Counted from the first letter of the stretch, positions 24,001-37,019 are shown. The stretch is 64,000 nt of DNA from Biscogniauxia marginata (GCA_022695795.1 MU404169.1:1-64000); one strand, 5' to 3'. Program-made: numbers and translations. The notes: generated from the sequence alone by a model not told the origin.

Positions 24001-27000
24001 CACGTACATATCCAAGGACGCAACAGCGGCGTTCAAGGTTAAGCGATATGTTTCTAGTTACAGACGACCAAAGATACAAATCTTTAATATAAAAAATGAA
24101 AGTTCAATAACGGCATGCGCCTTAGATTATGGCCCCCCCTGGACAAGGTTTACCTGCCCAGGAATGAACCGACGACAGGGCCGAGATGAAGTATGTAGGC
24201 AAACTACATTGCTTGAAGATATATGGATGAAAAGGGCTAGCCTCGGATTCCACAATGATATGTAGCTAGCATTGTATATTATTTGGAAAGATACACCCGC
24301 GATGGCCATGTTGCCATGTAATGACGACCATTTATGACGATGATAACTGGAGAACTGATCCTAGCTGAGAACTGGAATCCACAGACAGTCAGTAATCGGC
24401 CACAAACAAACCCGTTCCTAGCGACCCAGCTGAAAGGTTTCTTGCTACTGTAGTGAAACCCGTCCGACCCCATAGAGAGAGATGTCTTATTAGGTCGGCT
24501 GCACTAAGTTAGATTCAGTGAGCTTCGTCTAAATAACAGACCAATCAGAATACCATCGCGAAAATTCCGAACTCAGACCCTGAGACGGAACTTGTAGGTC
24601 AACGTAGTCGGGCATGAGACTAGTAGTTATTACGGCGCTTGTTAAGGAACCTTCAAAATAAAGGCTCACTATGGCGGGGAATTTGGCATAACACGGACGA
24701 AGGGATTGATGGATAATGGATGGCTGGATGGATAGAAGGGATACAGAACGAGTGGTTCGCTTTTTCCGTCTTGGGACGGGCCGTCTGAAGCAGTAAGCAC
24801 ATATGCACCAAGGGCCGAGTCTGGGTAAAAGCATGGATAGATGGGTGTATGTATGTATGTAAACTACATATTGCTCCGATTGCGACGCTTCGATCGGGAG
24901 GGATGGGTCAGTTCGTTACGTTATCATAGGCGGCTAAGATAGGTGCTGTGGGCTCCTGGACGAGATACCTTATATTACGTAGGCCAAATCAACCTCATGG
25001 CAGGTCGTATACTCGGTCTGCGTAATCAAAAACTATGCCGTGTGATGCTGCAGCAGACCTGGTTTATGCATGCAAGGCATGGTATGGTAAGATGCGTTCG
25101 CGCTGTCTGTGGCGTCTCGTGCGGCAAGGATAAGTCTCAGCCTTCAAAAGGCGTGATCTACGGGTATGAGACGAGTAATTATGTCCGTAGCGTGATGGGC
25201 TTCTCTCGTCGGGGCTGTCCAGAATTCCAGAATTACGGTTTCAATACTTGAAATGAGTATCTGCATAGGGTGATAGGGATATAGGAAGAAACAAAGTAAA
25301 GTATCTTAACAGCTACTCAGAGAGCTGTTTGGCCAGTCGACTAGCCAAGACGGTCCTTAAGCTATTTACAAATCTCATTAATAAGGGGGTTGGATGTCAC
25401 AATGTTCGTCCCTACTCGTATCGAGATTATATCCATTTTGATCATGAAGATTGATGGTATTAAAGGTTTCACATGCCCCAGCATACACCGACCTGCTGCT
25501 TTTGTTCCTCCTGCTCCTGCAAAATTTACACTGTAGAGCTCCGTACAGTGTCTTGCAACGATACAACCTGACCAGACCAGGATAGCATAATATCCTTGTC
25601 TGGAGGGCGTGCCGAGCTGGAGTTTTCGGTTTTCCAATCTGGGAAATAACAAGGAGCCATGAGCCAATGAGCAATCGAGTCTTTTTTTTTCTCCAGAGTC
25701 CAGATGGCCCTTGCATTCACGCATCCGCTATAAACCTTTCCTCTAGTCACTAACCTAGTCTCTTGAACTGACTATTTTTGATCTTGAACATATCAACTAG
25801 CTAAGTGTGATCTCTTCAACGTTGCATGTATATAATAAGCGTTACTTTGATCTACTATGCATATCGAAGGAATAAACGGGGACGAAATACTACGTGCCAC
25901 CACCAAAGCTCTCGTTTGGTATACCTACTTCACGTGATCAACTCTCCAGCCTGTTCACTACCTAGTAATACGGGCTACTCGTCAAGAACCTAAGACATTT
26001 AGTTTGCCAGCTATGGTCAATCATATACTACCTAGGTACGCTGTCTGGTAACCGTTTTTTTGTGTGCCGCGCTTCCCTGGTGGTACTACATATGCAGAAC
26101 ATTCAATAACACGGATCGTCCCCAGGTTTCCCCTGAATATATGTGCCATTCGCAGAGATTCACTACCTATATGCCATACCCTAAGCTAATAATTCAGGCC
26201 ACTGTTATCCATAATATTTATATAAGCGACTGGAGACTTATTTCTGGGCCTTGGGCTCCCCAGAGCTCGCGGCTCGCATTACCTTCGAAGGAGATGGTTG
26301 GCGGCTTAGAATGCCGCGGAGATGGGTCGCTAAAGCCTCTGATATAGGTTGCTTAGGTCTATACCTGCAATGGTTTGAATGCAGCTTGTCGGGCGAAAAT
26401 GCCTTATTAGGTCTCTTCACTGCCCCAACAGAGCAAATTAATCCCGATCTCCTTTTGCGTAACGATCTATGCACCGCTTCGTTGCCGATATTGCTTATGG
26501 GATTCGGGCATGGCTCCCGTCGAGAAATTTCTCTCGGCTTATTTCGCAGTAAAATGTCTTCCAAACTGTTGATGCGGTCTAGCGCGTTTCGTTGTATCTC
26601 ATAAGCATCGGCGGTTTTGCTGCGGGATCGATTCCTGACCGGCTGATCGTCGCGCTCAGCTAGAGCAAGCCAAGCTTTTCCCGGCGTGGACCGTAGCGCT
26701 AAAGTACATAGGGGAGCGAGGAGCGAGGAGTGACACGAGGGAGAGAACGATACCTCTACCTAATTAAGCTTCTACTGTAGGTGAGGGAACCGAGTCATTA
26801 CCTACTCCGTATTCCTGTCTGTACACCATGTAGACAACATTCATGTTGCAACCAGTGAATCACGTCAAACAACCTTCGTTCGTATTATCTCCGACGGCCC
26901 GAATCTGACTGACGCACGTACCAAGTGCTCAGGCACACAAGCATCGTGAAATATGCTAAAAGCCTCTATGACGTCGTCGGGTAAGACGTAAATGGGTCAT

Positions 27001-30000
27001 CACACCTAATCTCTGTGCGATGGGGCCATAGCTGTGATTAGTTCAAACTACACTAACCGAGCCTTTTACGAGATCCTCAGTGGAGATACCAGCTTGATTT
27101 CCAAGATCCAAGATCTTACGTGACATTGCACGGTGCCATATTTACTCTTTCCCCCCTTTCTTCCAGTTTACTTACTGGCGGAACTCGTTGTTGAGGCTAT
27201 CTACGATTATAGTCCGAGTCCTAGAAGCCCCTACCACTACGAAAGCGCTCTCCATGTAGAAAGCCGCGTGGTGTTAGCTCAAGCAAATCTTTTAGGTGAT
27301 AAATGCTAAATATCCAAGCGGGACAACCTTAGGGCACGCCTCCAGAGTCCCAGCCTATCTTGTAAATGAGGATAGAGAAACACCACTATCAATCAGCCTC
27401 TGGATCTCGGCAGCTCGGGCATCAGTGATGTGGTACGGAATTCAAAGCCTCGTCCGTTTATGTCTCTCTTGGCGCCTCTCACGACACGACGAAGACACTG
27501 CCTGGTACAAACGCCATCAGTATTGCAAAGACGGTACGGCCGCAGATGACCCTGAACAGGCGACTCGCCAGGTATTGTACCTGAAGTGGCTAAGCCAACT
27601 TGCTTGTCTTTTTCTTTTCCTTTTCCCTTCCACCACCGGTCACACGCGGGGTAGCGCAGTTCGGCCACTCTCTATGTCATAATGCGACTTGTAACTAATC
27701 AGGGCTAGGTGATGTCGGGAGACAATGCAGAATACAGAGCTCGTCTTGATCAGGTGAGCTAGCATAAATATCAGCTCTTTCTTATTTAATCCCTCACAAC
27801 TATCTCCTTACAATTGAGTGGAAGTCGACCGAGCTTTGAATACCGATACTGTTTCGAGGACATCGGATTACGAACCTCATACTACTCTAACCACCGTTTG
27901 CTAAAGGACTTCGCAGTATATGTGGAATGAACACTGGCGGTGAACTTGTAATCAGGAAGCCATGAGTCCTAGGTTCAAGCCCATTATACACCAACGTTTG
28001 GCGGTGTAGCTCTGGTGGGCTTTGAATAACTAGTACTGCACCCTGAACGGCTTCTGACCAGGTCATGCCACTTGACTTGTAGCTTCGATGTCCCGGACGA
28101 TATTCTCCGTTTGGACTTAGAATTCAAACAAGGAGTATGTACCTCAAGACTCTCTTTCGAAATATTCTTTGCAAATCAAGACAACATATTATCAAATACA
28201 GTTCGCCCTACGAATCGGCCATCTAGGGTTCGTAACATCACTACGTCTCACGCGATGCTCGGAGCAAAGACCGACGAAACCAACACGGCCAGCCCGGCAT
28301 CGGACATCTGATCAACACCGGTATTCCCTCGGTATAGCAAGCAGGTAGATATACACGCCCCGTTTTTACGGAGACGTCAAACGTTTCCCTATACCAAGAC
28401 CTTGGTCACGGGTTCGTTAGCTATCGAGGCCCTAGCGAGGCATCCCGGGTAACTCGTAGGAACTTATTGAGAGAACAGGTTACCTAGCTGGGAATGATGC
28501 GCGGACAATTGCTCGCCTCGCATCCATTTTCCGTTCGTAACCAATCAATTCTGTACTATATTGGTAACTGCATATAGTGGTTCCACGGCATTCGAGTTTG
28601 CCACGAAGTTATGATAACGCCTCATGCTTGATGACGAGGGTTTTTAGAACAGATGCACATAGTGACACAAACCTCTTCCATTGCGATCATTCAGCCAGAC
28701 GGCTGGGCCTTCCTTACTAGGCCGTTCCTCTTCTTTCGATAACATTGTTCGGGCGAGAAGTGTGTAAATAGATCCCGGCTCTCCCTTGTGTGCTTCCGGG
28801 CCTGTCGGACTAGTGCCCCTTTACCTATCACGTTGTTTGGTCGACAGGTTGTGGTCCTCCAGCGATGTTTCACATTATGTGAATGCCTTTGGTTTTAGGG
28901 TCATTGGAAACCCCGAATGCCTTCTTCATCAAAGCCGAGACTGCAGTAGAATGGGTGGCGAGAATTCGGTGACTAAACAACTTCATAACCACAGCTTTTG
29001 GTGATACACAACACACCTACATGCTAACGACATACTACTGTAGTTATTATATTTACGTAATATTGCCATATTGAGGTCATATCAGAGGCTTCGGAAATAT
29101 ACGTCCGACAGCATCATGTTGCCCCCCGAGTATGCATTCCAACTGGTAAGCCACCTCTACCACACCTTAAGACATGAAATAGGGGGCACAAGAATCGAAT
29201 ATCCTTGGCACCAAGGCCGTAGTCAGAACATAAGAACATATATCTACATCTGATCCACGTGATTAGTCTACCTCTCCTTAGGGGCATAGGACGCGAATCC
29301 GAGGGCGTCTATATCTCCGACGGCCAAGGAGCGGGGAAGGGAATATCACTACTGCCCCTCATCCTTGTGCATGTATTTCTTCATCTCATGATTTCGTACC
29401 ACAGCTGAGTATAGCCCCGAGGAACAAATCCGTCAGAAATGATAAAATTTTCTGATGGACTAGAAGTTCCCTGTAGAAACAGCCTTCAGGTGGAAGGTTG
29501 AACAGCTCAGGGAGTGACGTATAGTGACTAACAGGCTCAATGGCCTTCCGTTGGGACTGCATTTTATCTGTGACAATGTTCTTCATAATCGATAAAGGTG
29601 GCGTAGCTGAGGCATGGGAGTATACCATAGCCGTTGGGGCTCCCAGTGGTTACTCAGAATATTCCAATTGATAAAGGGGTACGTTGGCTCGCATAGCTCG
29701 AAAGGGAAGACCGATGCACCACCGACCGAGACGAATGTTAGTATATGGAATCCATCCCCATGGGTCGAACTAGTTCATTGGGTGTAATTCACCACTTAGC
29801 AGTTGCAGTCACTTGAGACACCGGATAGGTACCTGAGTCATGTGGTGTATGGATATCCAAGGGGATATTCTAGAAGTCAGTACTCCCGTATCCCCAACGA
29901 ACCTAGAGTGTGAACCTGATAGCAGATGCGCGAAATTGGATGGGAGACGGCTGCATACCGAAATAGATTAGTAGCCCTTTGTAGCCAAATTATCGTTCGT

Positions 30001-32580
30001 ATGGGTGCATAGCTGCATGTATTTGCTGCAACCGGGTGTGTAGGGGGGTGCTCCAGGTCTTAAATGGGTTAATTGGATTGGTTAGAACCCTCTGCACTGT
30101 TATCTAGTCGCGCGCTCTAACATGTGAAACCATGGTTATCTTCATCTGCTTACATATAGAGGAAGGCTTGGTCATGCATATATGCGCGTATCTGAGTGCG
30201 AGTCGTGAAGATCACTTCTAGGATGGAGAATTACACCTGTCACTCTCGAAAACACCATCCCCAGAACATGGATGCGCTCATCTAAACTAGATGTACGCCA
30301 CATATAATACTAATGTAAAGTTTCCTTTCTCCTTACCCCTTTTGACGATATCGACGCTGTCAACCGGGCTGCCAAGACATCGAAGCTGTCATGTACCATA
30401 CCAAAAAGATTATAATATCAGCCCAGAGTCGTTCGTTGGTGGCAACACACTCGTCATTCTCCCGATATTACAGAGTGTCTCAAAGTCGGCTTACGGGAAT
30501 AAGGGTGTATATACATACTGCTACCCCCTCCTTCACCACACATAAACCGGGTAGGTAGTCCTATCCCTTCCGCTACCGCAAGATCGCTGGAACCGACTTT
30601 TGGATACTTGCCGTACGGTACAGTAAAAGGGCATTCACCAGATTCCCATCATGCAGCATGCCTGCTAGTGTATTTCTTCCACTGCCCTCCGTGCTCCACA
30701 CGTATGCAGAGATATCTTTCATGTGGGCCCCTCCGCGGCCTTCGACACTTCATGGTTGGCCGACCCCGTCCGTTTGCGACCTTTCCCTGAGGATCACATT
30801 CGCATATTCTGGGGACAATGGCCAATCAAAACTGCCGTGGAAGTATTCGGTCGCATAGCGCTATAACTCGATGCCTGGTCAAGCCCCGCCCTTCCTTTTG
30901 CGCTGTGCCTACCCCTAATAGCATCAGCGAAGGATGATATGGTGGTGCGGTATTGTCGATGAATACTCGGCCTACTATGGCTCAACTGCTGTCCGGTCTC
31001 ATACTTGTCTGATGCTATCATGTCATTTATTGCCGTCATTGCCGTCATTTGTGCTCGGGGAGAGAGGCCTTGGCCGTCATAATCCTGTCTGCGTCATTTC
31101 GAAAAGAAAGGGGGTTGTATTTTTGGACTAAATCAGATAGTACCCCACTGGCAGTATAATCCTTCCCTTCAACTACAGCATAGTCGAATCTAGACTTTGG
31201 TTTTGGGATTGGAAAATTAGAACACCGGCGCTGGAAGGCTTGTGAGATGATGACAACCTACTCTTCAAACAATCTAGATGTTCAGCGAACCTAGAGGGCG
31301 AGTAATTATAGTTGACAGCTTTCGAAGCTTCATAATTATAAGCATTCCCCTAGGTGGTTAATAGATACTCAAATTTCGTTAAAACAAGGTGCTATTACCC
31401 CCTCATAGTACCCTATTTACTTGTAATGTGCATTAATGTGTTTGACGTGCAACATCTCGCATGGATCTACTTTGATGATAAATCTTTCTCGCGGAAGAAA
31501 CCTATGGCGAATTTATGTGGGCAGCCGTCACAGATCTCAAATTAAATATCCGAACAAGGATAGTATGGTTGTAAACCTGTCAAGTCGAAATGATAATAGC
31601 AGATCTTTGATGTTTTCGTTTACCCCCTCATCGGGCACATGCAGGAACTTGCAGGCAGGTCAGTTTTGATCCTTCACATCTATCTATATTGGCAAAGATA
31701 GGCAAGTTTATCTACTCTGTCTCCGCATCTACGCTATTCGTCTCCCCTAGTCGGACTCTCCAGGCGTGCCGTGCGGTAGCGAGGTCATAGCTGCGACATA
31801 TGGTAGAAATTCAACCGAAGAGCACGTAGGCAGTGGGCACAAGCTCGGATTTCTTGTGTATAATATGTTAACTAATGCTAGTTGGCAATTTCCTGACTAG
31901 TGCCAAGATACTTCTTTTTATAGATCCAGAGTGGCTGGGGCACCTTTGATATCATAGCAAGGTTCGACGACACGAAGTAATTACAACAGATCAAGTATCA
32001 TGTGAACCTAGGAAAGCCCTTGAAAATAGCTCAAGCCAAAATCGTAGACACTGCTGACCAAGATTGACTAAAAGTGGTTCATTCATAACAATATATAGTG
32101 CTTTCCAGTATGCTCACTTTAGCAGCGGGTAGGTAATACCCCTTGGCCGGGGACTGGCGATGGTTCGGCATATAAGTCTTGCGTAGGAAATTCAACTTGA
32201 TCCAGATTTTTGTATCCCACCCTTGACGACAAATATAAGGGTACGTACATTTACGCAGATCTAATAGAGCGTCCAACTGGTCTTATTGAGTTAAATTGTA
32301 AAGTTGACAAAAGGGAAAGTGGTTTAATGTATCAAAAGTAATAGCTTGGATTTGGAGTGCAGCTGCTTTCCTACTACATGGACGTATACGTTAATACCAA
32401 CCTATTCTTTGAAGCATTTCACATTCGGAAAGTCTCACTGAGAATGGTAGTGACGACGAATTCTTTGTCCATGACAGGCTAATAGTAGAGGCTTTCTAAT
32501 GTAGAAGTATATTAATCCACCATGACCTTGAAAGTTCTGTGCGGCCCTATGAACATTTTATAATTTGTTTACTCTTAACG
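18071..32580. other. Gene-poor tract of about 14.5 kb
   Basis: Base composition is ordinary, not the extreme A+T of the RIP blocks, yet no frame exceeds about 155 codons and none reads like a known protein. Stops are frequent in all six frames. Visible simple structure is limited to short tandem copies around 18739-18769 (CATGCATGCCCC units), GGAT and GTAT microsatellites near 24710-24860, and many scattered TACCTA/TAGGTA motifs. One weak coding-like stretch is at 26238-26700 (minus). It could be decayed duplicated DNA, a long regulatory or non-coding-RNA tract, or genes too fragmented to read by eye. Confidence 0.5.
26238..26700 (-). other. Possible coding relic, unrecognised
   Basis: On the minus strand one frame stays open from about 26700 to a stop at 26238, roughly 150 codons. 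It has a hydrophilic, helix-prone stretch (EIQRNALDRINSLEDILLR) followed by a basic tail. An ATG begins only at 26564. The opposite strand is also open over 26251-26604, so one of the two may be a shadow. Composition and the coiled-coil-like segment slightly favour minus. No family is recognised; a transposase or regulator fragment is conceivable. Confidence 0.2.
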
Positions 32581-32925
32581 AATTCGGCTTTCAAGTAATA
32601 ATTAACTAGGTAATTAGGGATAATATCATATTATTATTATATTCGTTATATTTTTATTTTATTTTTATTTTTAAATAATTTATTAACTTTTATATATATA
32701 TATTTAACAATGTAATTAAATAAATATTATACTTATAAACTTATAAATTTTTAAACCATTTTTATAATTATATAATAAATAAATAATATTAACTCGTTTT
32801 TTTAATAAAAATATTAAGATAATATTAAGTAAATATAAAAAGAATTTTTACGGTTATTTTTATTAACTATTTTATTTTATAAATAATATATTTTAATTAA
32901 ATTAAATTTTAATAATTAATACTTT

Positions 32926-33103
32926 TGATGCGTGTGCATATGGGGTGTGTGTGAATAGTCGTAGAAATTGTGTGGAGAAAAGGGAAGAGCCTTGCAAGCC
33001 GCAGGCTTGCAGGCTCCATATATGGACCCTTATCTCCCTTATCTAGGCTATCTAGGGCTAGGGCCCCACATGGGTCCGAAGGACCCCCTGTGGGCCCGCA
33101 TCA
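32926..33103. mobile_element. Solo LTR (178 bp) with 5-bp target duplication
   Basis: This normal-composition island inside the second AT-rich block starts TGATGCG and ends CGCATCA, a perfect 7-bp inverted repeat with TG...CA ends. Identical ACTTT sequences flank it at 32921-32925 and 33104-33108. These are the marks of an LTR insertion with a 5-bp target duplication; the internal region and second LTR are missing, so it is a solo LTR. It differs in sequence and length from the one at 1380-1611, so it belongs to another family. Its interior holds palindromes at 32990-33013, 33012-33028 and 33061-33097. Confidence 0.75.
33061..33097. repeat. GC-rich hairpin inside solo LTR
   Basis: The arms GGGCCCCACATGGGTCC (33061-33077) and GGACCCCCTGTGGGCCC (33081-33097) are near-perfect inverted copies around a 3-nt GAA loop. 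Together with the two palindromes just before it, it makes the right half of the LTR highly foldable. Such structure often marks the LTR transcription or polyadenylation region, but that role is inferred. Confidence 0.7.
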
Positions 33104-33590
33104 ACTTTTTTAAAAAAAAACTTAGGTATATAATACAAAAAGATAAGGTAACTACCTAGATTAGTAATTTAAAACGTTATTTAAGTATATAACTTATATA
33201 CTAGTTTTTCGCTACATACTTAAGCCTTTTATAACACTTATCACGGTGATGCCGCTTATTATAGTTATATATATTAACTTAGATTTTAAGGTGTTAACCT
33301 TGAAATTTTAATACCCTTTTAAGAGGTTAGTTTAATAAAGTAGTTAGTTTATTAGCTAATTATTATAACACCGTATTAATATATTTAATTTATAATAATA
33401 ATAATAATAAATAAATAAATTCTTTATATTAAAATATTATAAAATAATTTATATTCTTCTTTTTTAAATTATATATTAATATATAAAAACTATTTATATT
33501 TATATTAATAACTTGTATGTTTTTTTAAAACGCTTATATTTGATAATTTATTAAAAATGTTATATTTAAAAGCTGGGTATAATATACACA

Positions 33591-34862
33591 TGTAAAACTC
33601 AGTCTAAGACTGGATGGCTAAATGTTTCACTAAAAGTTATAATGGCCATGATTATCATTAAAGAACATTTGTGTTTTCTTCAAAGCTACCTCCTACCTAC
33701 GTTGTTAGTTCTTATGAAGCTCCGTTTTCCGATGATCCTTAGTAGACTTCAGCCACGAGGTTGAAGTTCTCTTAAAGACGCATCTAACGTCTCTACTAAC
33801 GTGGCGTAGCTTTCACCTGATGCTACCTGAATCTAGGAACCTTCGGCAATAATGCATCTGAGTCCGAGCACAATGTCGATGAAAATGCCCGTAGGTTCTT
33901 GTTGCTCCGGCAAGTGATTAATGTTATGGATGGAGCAGAAGCATATGATGGATACAGTACGGATTAAAACCCTGCCTTTCTAAGTACGAAGCGTGCGTCC
34001 CTCAAATTGTCAACGTTGGGCTATTTTCCTGAGTTTGTAGTACAGCTACGCTTGAGCGCCTCGAGTCCGCAAGGCTGTGCACAGTTAGCTTAAGAAGTCC
34101 AAAGTCTATATTGTTACATCAATTTAACGTCTGTAAATCTGCGGGCATCAGACCTAGTTTCATCCTTGAATTCGTTTCCCTTCTTTATGATACCTCCTCC
34201 GAATAAACTTGTCCCCAAACATCAACCTAAATCTTTTATCCCCCCAGTGATTTCTGGGGTTCCCCTTTCCCTTTTGGTAACAAAATAACACCATTTCTTT
34301 GTGGTCTAGAAGCCGGTGACGCATTGATATAAGTACTAAGTTTTGTGAAGGTAGTGCGCAGGTTCAAGACGGAGCTGAAAATTCTGCCTCGCTACTACGA
34401 GATCAAGATATTGTTCGTCAGCCAGCTAGTTGCTTCACTGTGTCAGAAAACTCATCCTGTACAGTCAAAACCTTTCAATGCTCTACAGTCATAACTTCTG
34501 CGGCCAAAGTGGGCGCTCAGATCGCTCATGGGAACTGACCGCGCGTTTGTAATAGCCATGCAAGTCTACTCGCCTTCGGTAACCTGCTTCAGGGAACTTA
34601 TTATAATACTTCTGTAGTACCTCCGTTGACATGATAGATTATATCTCACACGCTCAGGTAACAACAGTTTATATAGGGGAAAACCCTCTAAGTACGCAGT
34701 AATCTCTCTGCTCCTCCTCTCCCCCCATATTGGCAATCAACAGTTGTGGCTCTATTCTACGTTGTTGGTATCATACTTCCAAAGATCTTTGTGGCCGATC
34801 TATTAATAGGCTGACCTCATTCTCCTCAAGACAATTAAAACACCAATACAAGCACAACAACC
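33591..34862. other. Intergenic, promoter of the Ser/Thr-rich gene
   Basis: About 1.27 kb of normal composition between the RIP block and the Ser/Thr-rich protein. No gene is seen. Its last 200 bp contain a TATATA element and a CT-rich tract ahead of the start codon. Confidence 0.5.
34670..34675 (+). promoter_or_regulatory. TATA-like element before Ser/Thr-rich gene
   Basis: TATATA lies 188 nt before the ATG at 34863 and is followed at about 34705-34730 by a CT-rich stretch, the common arrangement of fungal core promoters. No transcription start can be proved from sequence. Confidence 0.4.
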
Positions 34863-37019
34863 ATGAAGGCCCTTTACTTGATCCCCCTTGCTATCACGGC
34901 GTGTTCTGCCTTTGGCTTCGGTGGTAATAGTTTTGGCGGTGCTGGCGGCCATGGTCCCATTAGAAACGGCCACGGATCATCTGATGGTGAGGATAGTGGC
35001 TCATTCGATAACTATTTCGTTTCTTCCACTACTGTAAAGGCCACCAGTCTTACGACGACTAGCTTCACGAATTTCACCGATTTCTTTACCTCAACATCCC
35101 CAACCTCTTCAGCCTCCTTATCCTCCTCGGCCTATTCAACTGTAACGAGTACGGCAACCAGTGATAGTTTCGGCTTCAGTAGCAACAGCAACGATGGAAT
35201 TAAAGGTGGGATGCTTGACGAGTTTTCTGGCGAAATGGGTGAACTAGGCGACTCCAAGAATTTTCGTCTGTCTGGCGGGTTCCCCGGAAGCTCTATGGGA
35301 TCTAAGGGAGCTCCTATAGGCCAAGGCAGTGCAAATCCGGGTATGAGTTCCCATAGAGAATGTCCTGAGCCGTCAATGTTGACGGTGACCATTACATCAA
35401 CATCAACATCTACGACAACTCCGACAGGCACCTATTCGACCGTCACCGTCACCCCCACAGTGACATATTGCTACTCGACTGTAACAGCTACTAAAACTGT
35501 TGTAAGTTACTAATCAAAGCTCCATCATGCGCGGAATGTAAAAAAATGGCTGATCAAGTCCCGTGTTAGACTAACACTGACACTGTAACCCAAACTGGGA
35601 CCGCAACTACTTATACAAGCACAGTTGTATGTTGTCCAGAACGCCTAGACTGTATTCTATTATCAAAACCTACTCTGATAGCCCCAGAGTTTAGTAATCT
35701 GCCATCGCTAACAGCGTCTTGTAGACGAAACCCAAAACGAAAAAGACAACAACCACATTGACTAGTTCAATAACGGCAACATACACATCAACCATCGTAA
35801 GCCAAATCCCGACCCCTCTATATCCTTGATGTTATGATATGAATGACTCATTGCTAATACTGAGATTTGTAGACCAACACTTCCACCGCCAGATTCACGT
35901 GCTCTATCACAAACTCTATTAAAAGCATTACTACAAGTACTACTACAAGTACTATCACCAACTCAGCTACAGCAACTTACATGTCGAGCGTCACTAACTC
36001 TGTTACCGTAACTGTAAGCCAATATGCATTTCTCGCATAAACCCCTTATCCCGTTCCATCTTTTCCCCAAGTTCTATGAGAGGAAGCACACTAACCTATT
36101 ACTCCAGCATACGTCTACAGTGACGAACACTATCACAAACTCCGACAGGAGTCTGGTAAGCATAGCGTAGATGCTATTGGAAACAGAAAAGAAAAGAAGA
36201 AAAAGAAAAAGTACTGATCCGTCTAGACGTATACATCGACAGTGACCAACACCGTCACCAACTCGGCTGCTGAGTCGATTTACACTGTAAGACCTCTCCC
36301 GCTGCTTGATGTTCCCTGATGGCCTCTTGTCTCCATGGCCACGTTTTGCTAACAGCTGAGTATAAAAGTTTATCGTGACGCCGACGATAACGAATTCGAA
36401 CGGCGGCTCGACCTTGGCGTCGGCAGTGACGAGCACCGAAGCTGGTACGGCAAACGATTCGCCGGTCACACCCACTTATACGTCAACAAGCGCAACCAGT
36501 GCCATGGCGGCGCCGTCAAGTTCATCTACCACAGCTACAACGATGGTCGTGATGACAGGCAGCACGGGCGCTAACAATGGTGCCGCTTTGGTGACGACGA
36601 CGACAACGGCCACATCCAGCTACAGCTACGGTGTGCCATCATCATCATCATCGGCGGCGGCGGCGGCGGGGGGTACCTCACCATTGACAACTACGACATC
36701 TACCGTGTCATGTAACAGCTCCGTGGCTAGTGGCGCAGCTTCGAATTATCTTTCCAGCACGACCACCGACACGGTCACGGCCACTTCCGAGTCCGTTTCT
36801 ACATCCGCCACCGTCGCGACAATTACCTCGGGTTCCAGCACCACTACCAAGACCTACAGCAAAGCGTCATCCTCCTCCGCTGCGGGCGCGATGACGTCGA
36901 CGTCGAATGTGGCCGTCTCGGCACCAGCATCGGATGGGGGCGCTTTCGTAGCCACTGTTCCGGAGAAAATTCTGGTCTGGGGAGAGTTGTTTATTATAGG
37001 CTTGTTGGGCCTATTCTGA
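34863..37019 (+). CDS. Seven-exon Ser/Thr-rich secreted wall-type protein
   Basis: Exons 34863-35501, 35570-35626, 35725-35796, 35873-36013, 36108-36155, 36227-36286 and 36369-37019 give 555 residues. Every intron begins GTAAG or GTATG, ends AG and is phase 0. A signal peptide (MKALYLIPLAITACSAFG) opens the protein. Exon 1 then has a Gly-rich part and Thr/Ser-rich repeats. Exons 2-6 are very small (16-47 residues) and each encodes variants of a TYTSTVTNTITNS repeat. The last exon is a long Ser/Thr/Ala region ending in a hydrophobic tail (LVWGELFIIGLLGLF) that could be a GPI-attachment signal. Expect a heavily O-mannosylated cell-surface or wall protein; no catalytic domain is seen. Identical phase and similar repeats suggest exon duplication. 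The small exons rest on splice consensus and frame agreement, not on transcripts. Confidence 0.7.

Larger units (their letters stand above)
32590..33590. repeat. Second AT-rich block, probably RIP-mutated repeat
   Basis: About 1 kb of almost pure A+T with TA-dominated dinucleotides, broken by an intact GC-normal island at 32926-33103. As in the block at the left edge, no parental element is recognisable. It ends the gene-poor tract, and normal composition returns before 33610. Confidence 0.75.

Noticed and set aside
26251..26604. 117-codon plus-strand frame in the gene-poor tract
   Set aside because: It lies opposite the slightly better minus-strand frame and has no recognisable features.
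27296..27682. 128-codon plus-strand frame
   Set aside because: No domain, no splice-consistent neighbours and no coding bias. Probably chance.
27916..27993. tRNA-like sequence with a B-box (GGTTCAAGCCC) and terminal CCA
   Set aside because: Only five of seven acceptor pairs and two T-stem pairs form, and the anticodon stem does not pair. At best a degenerate relic.
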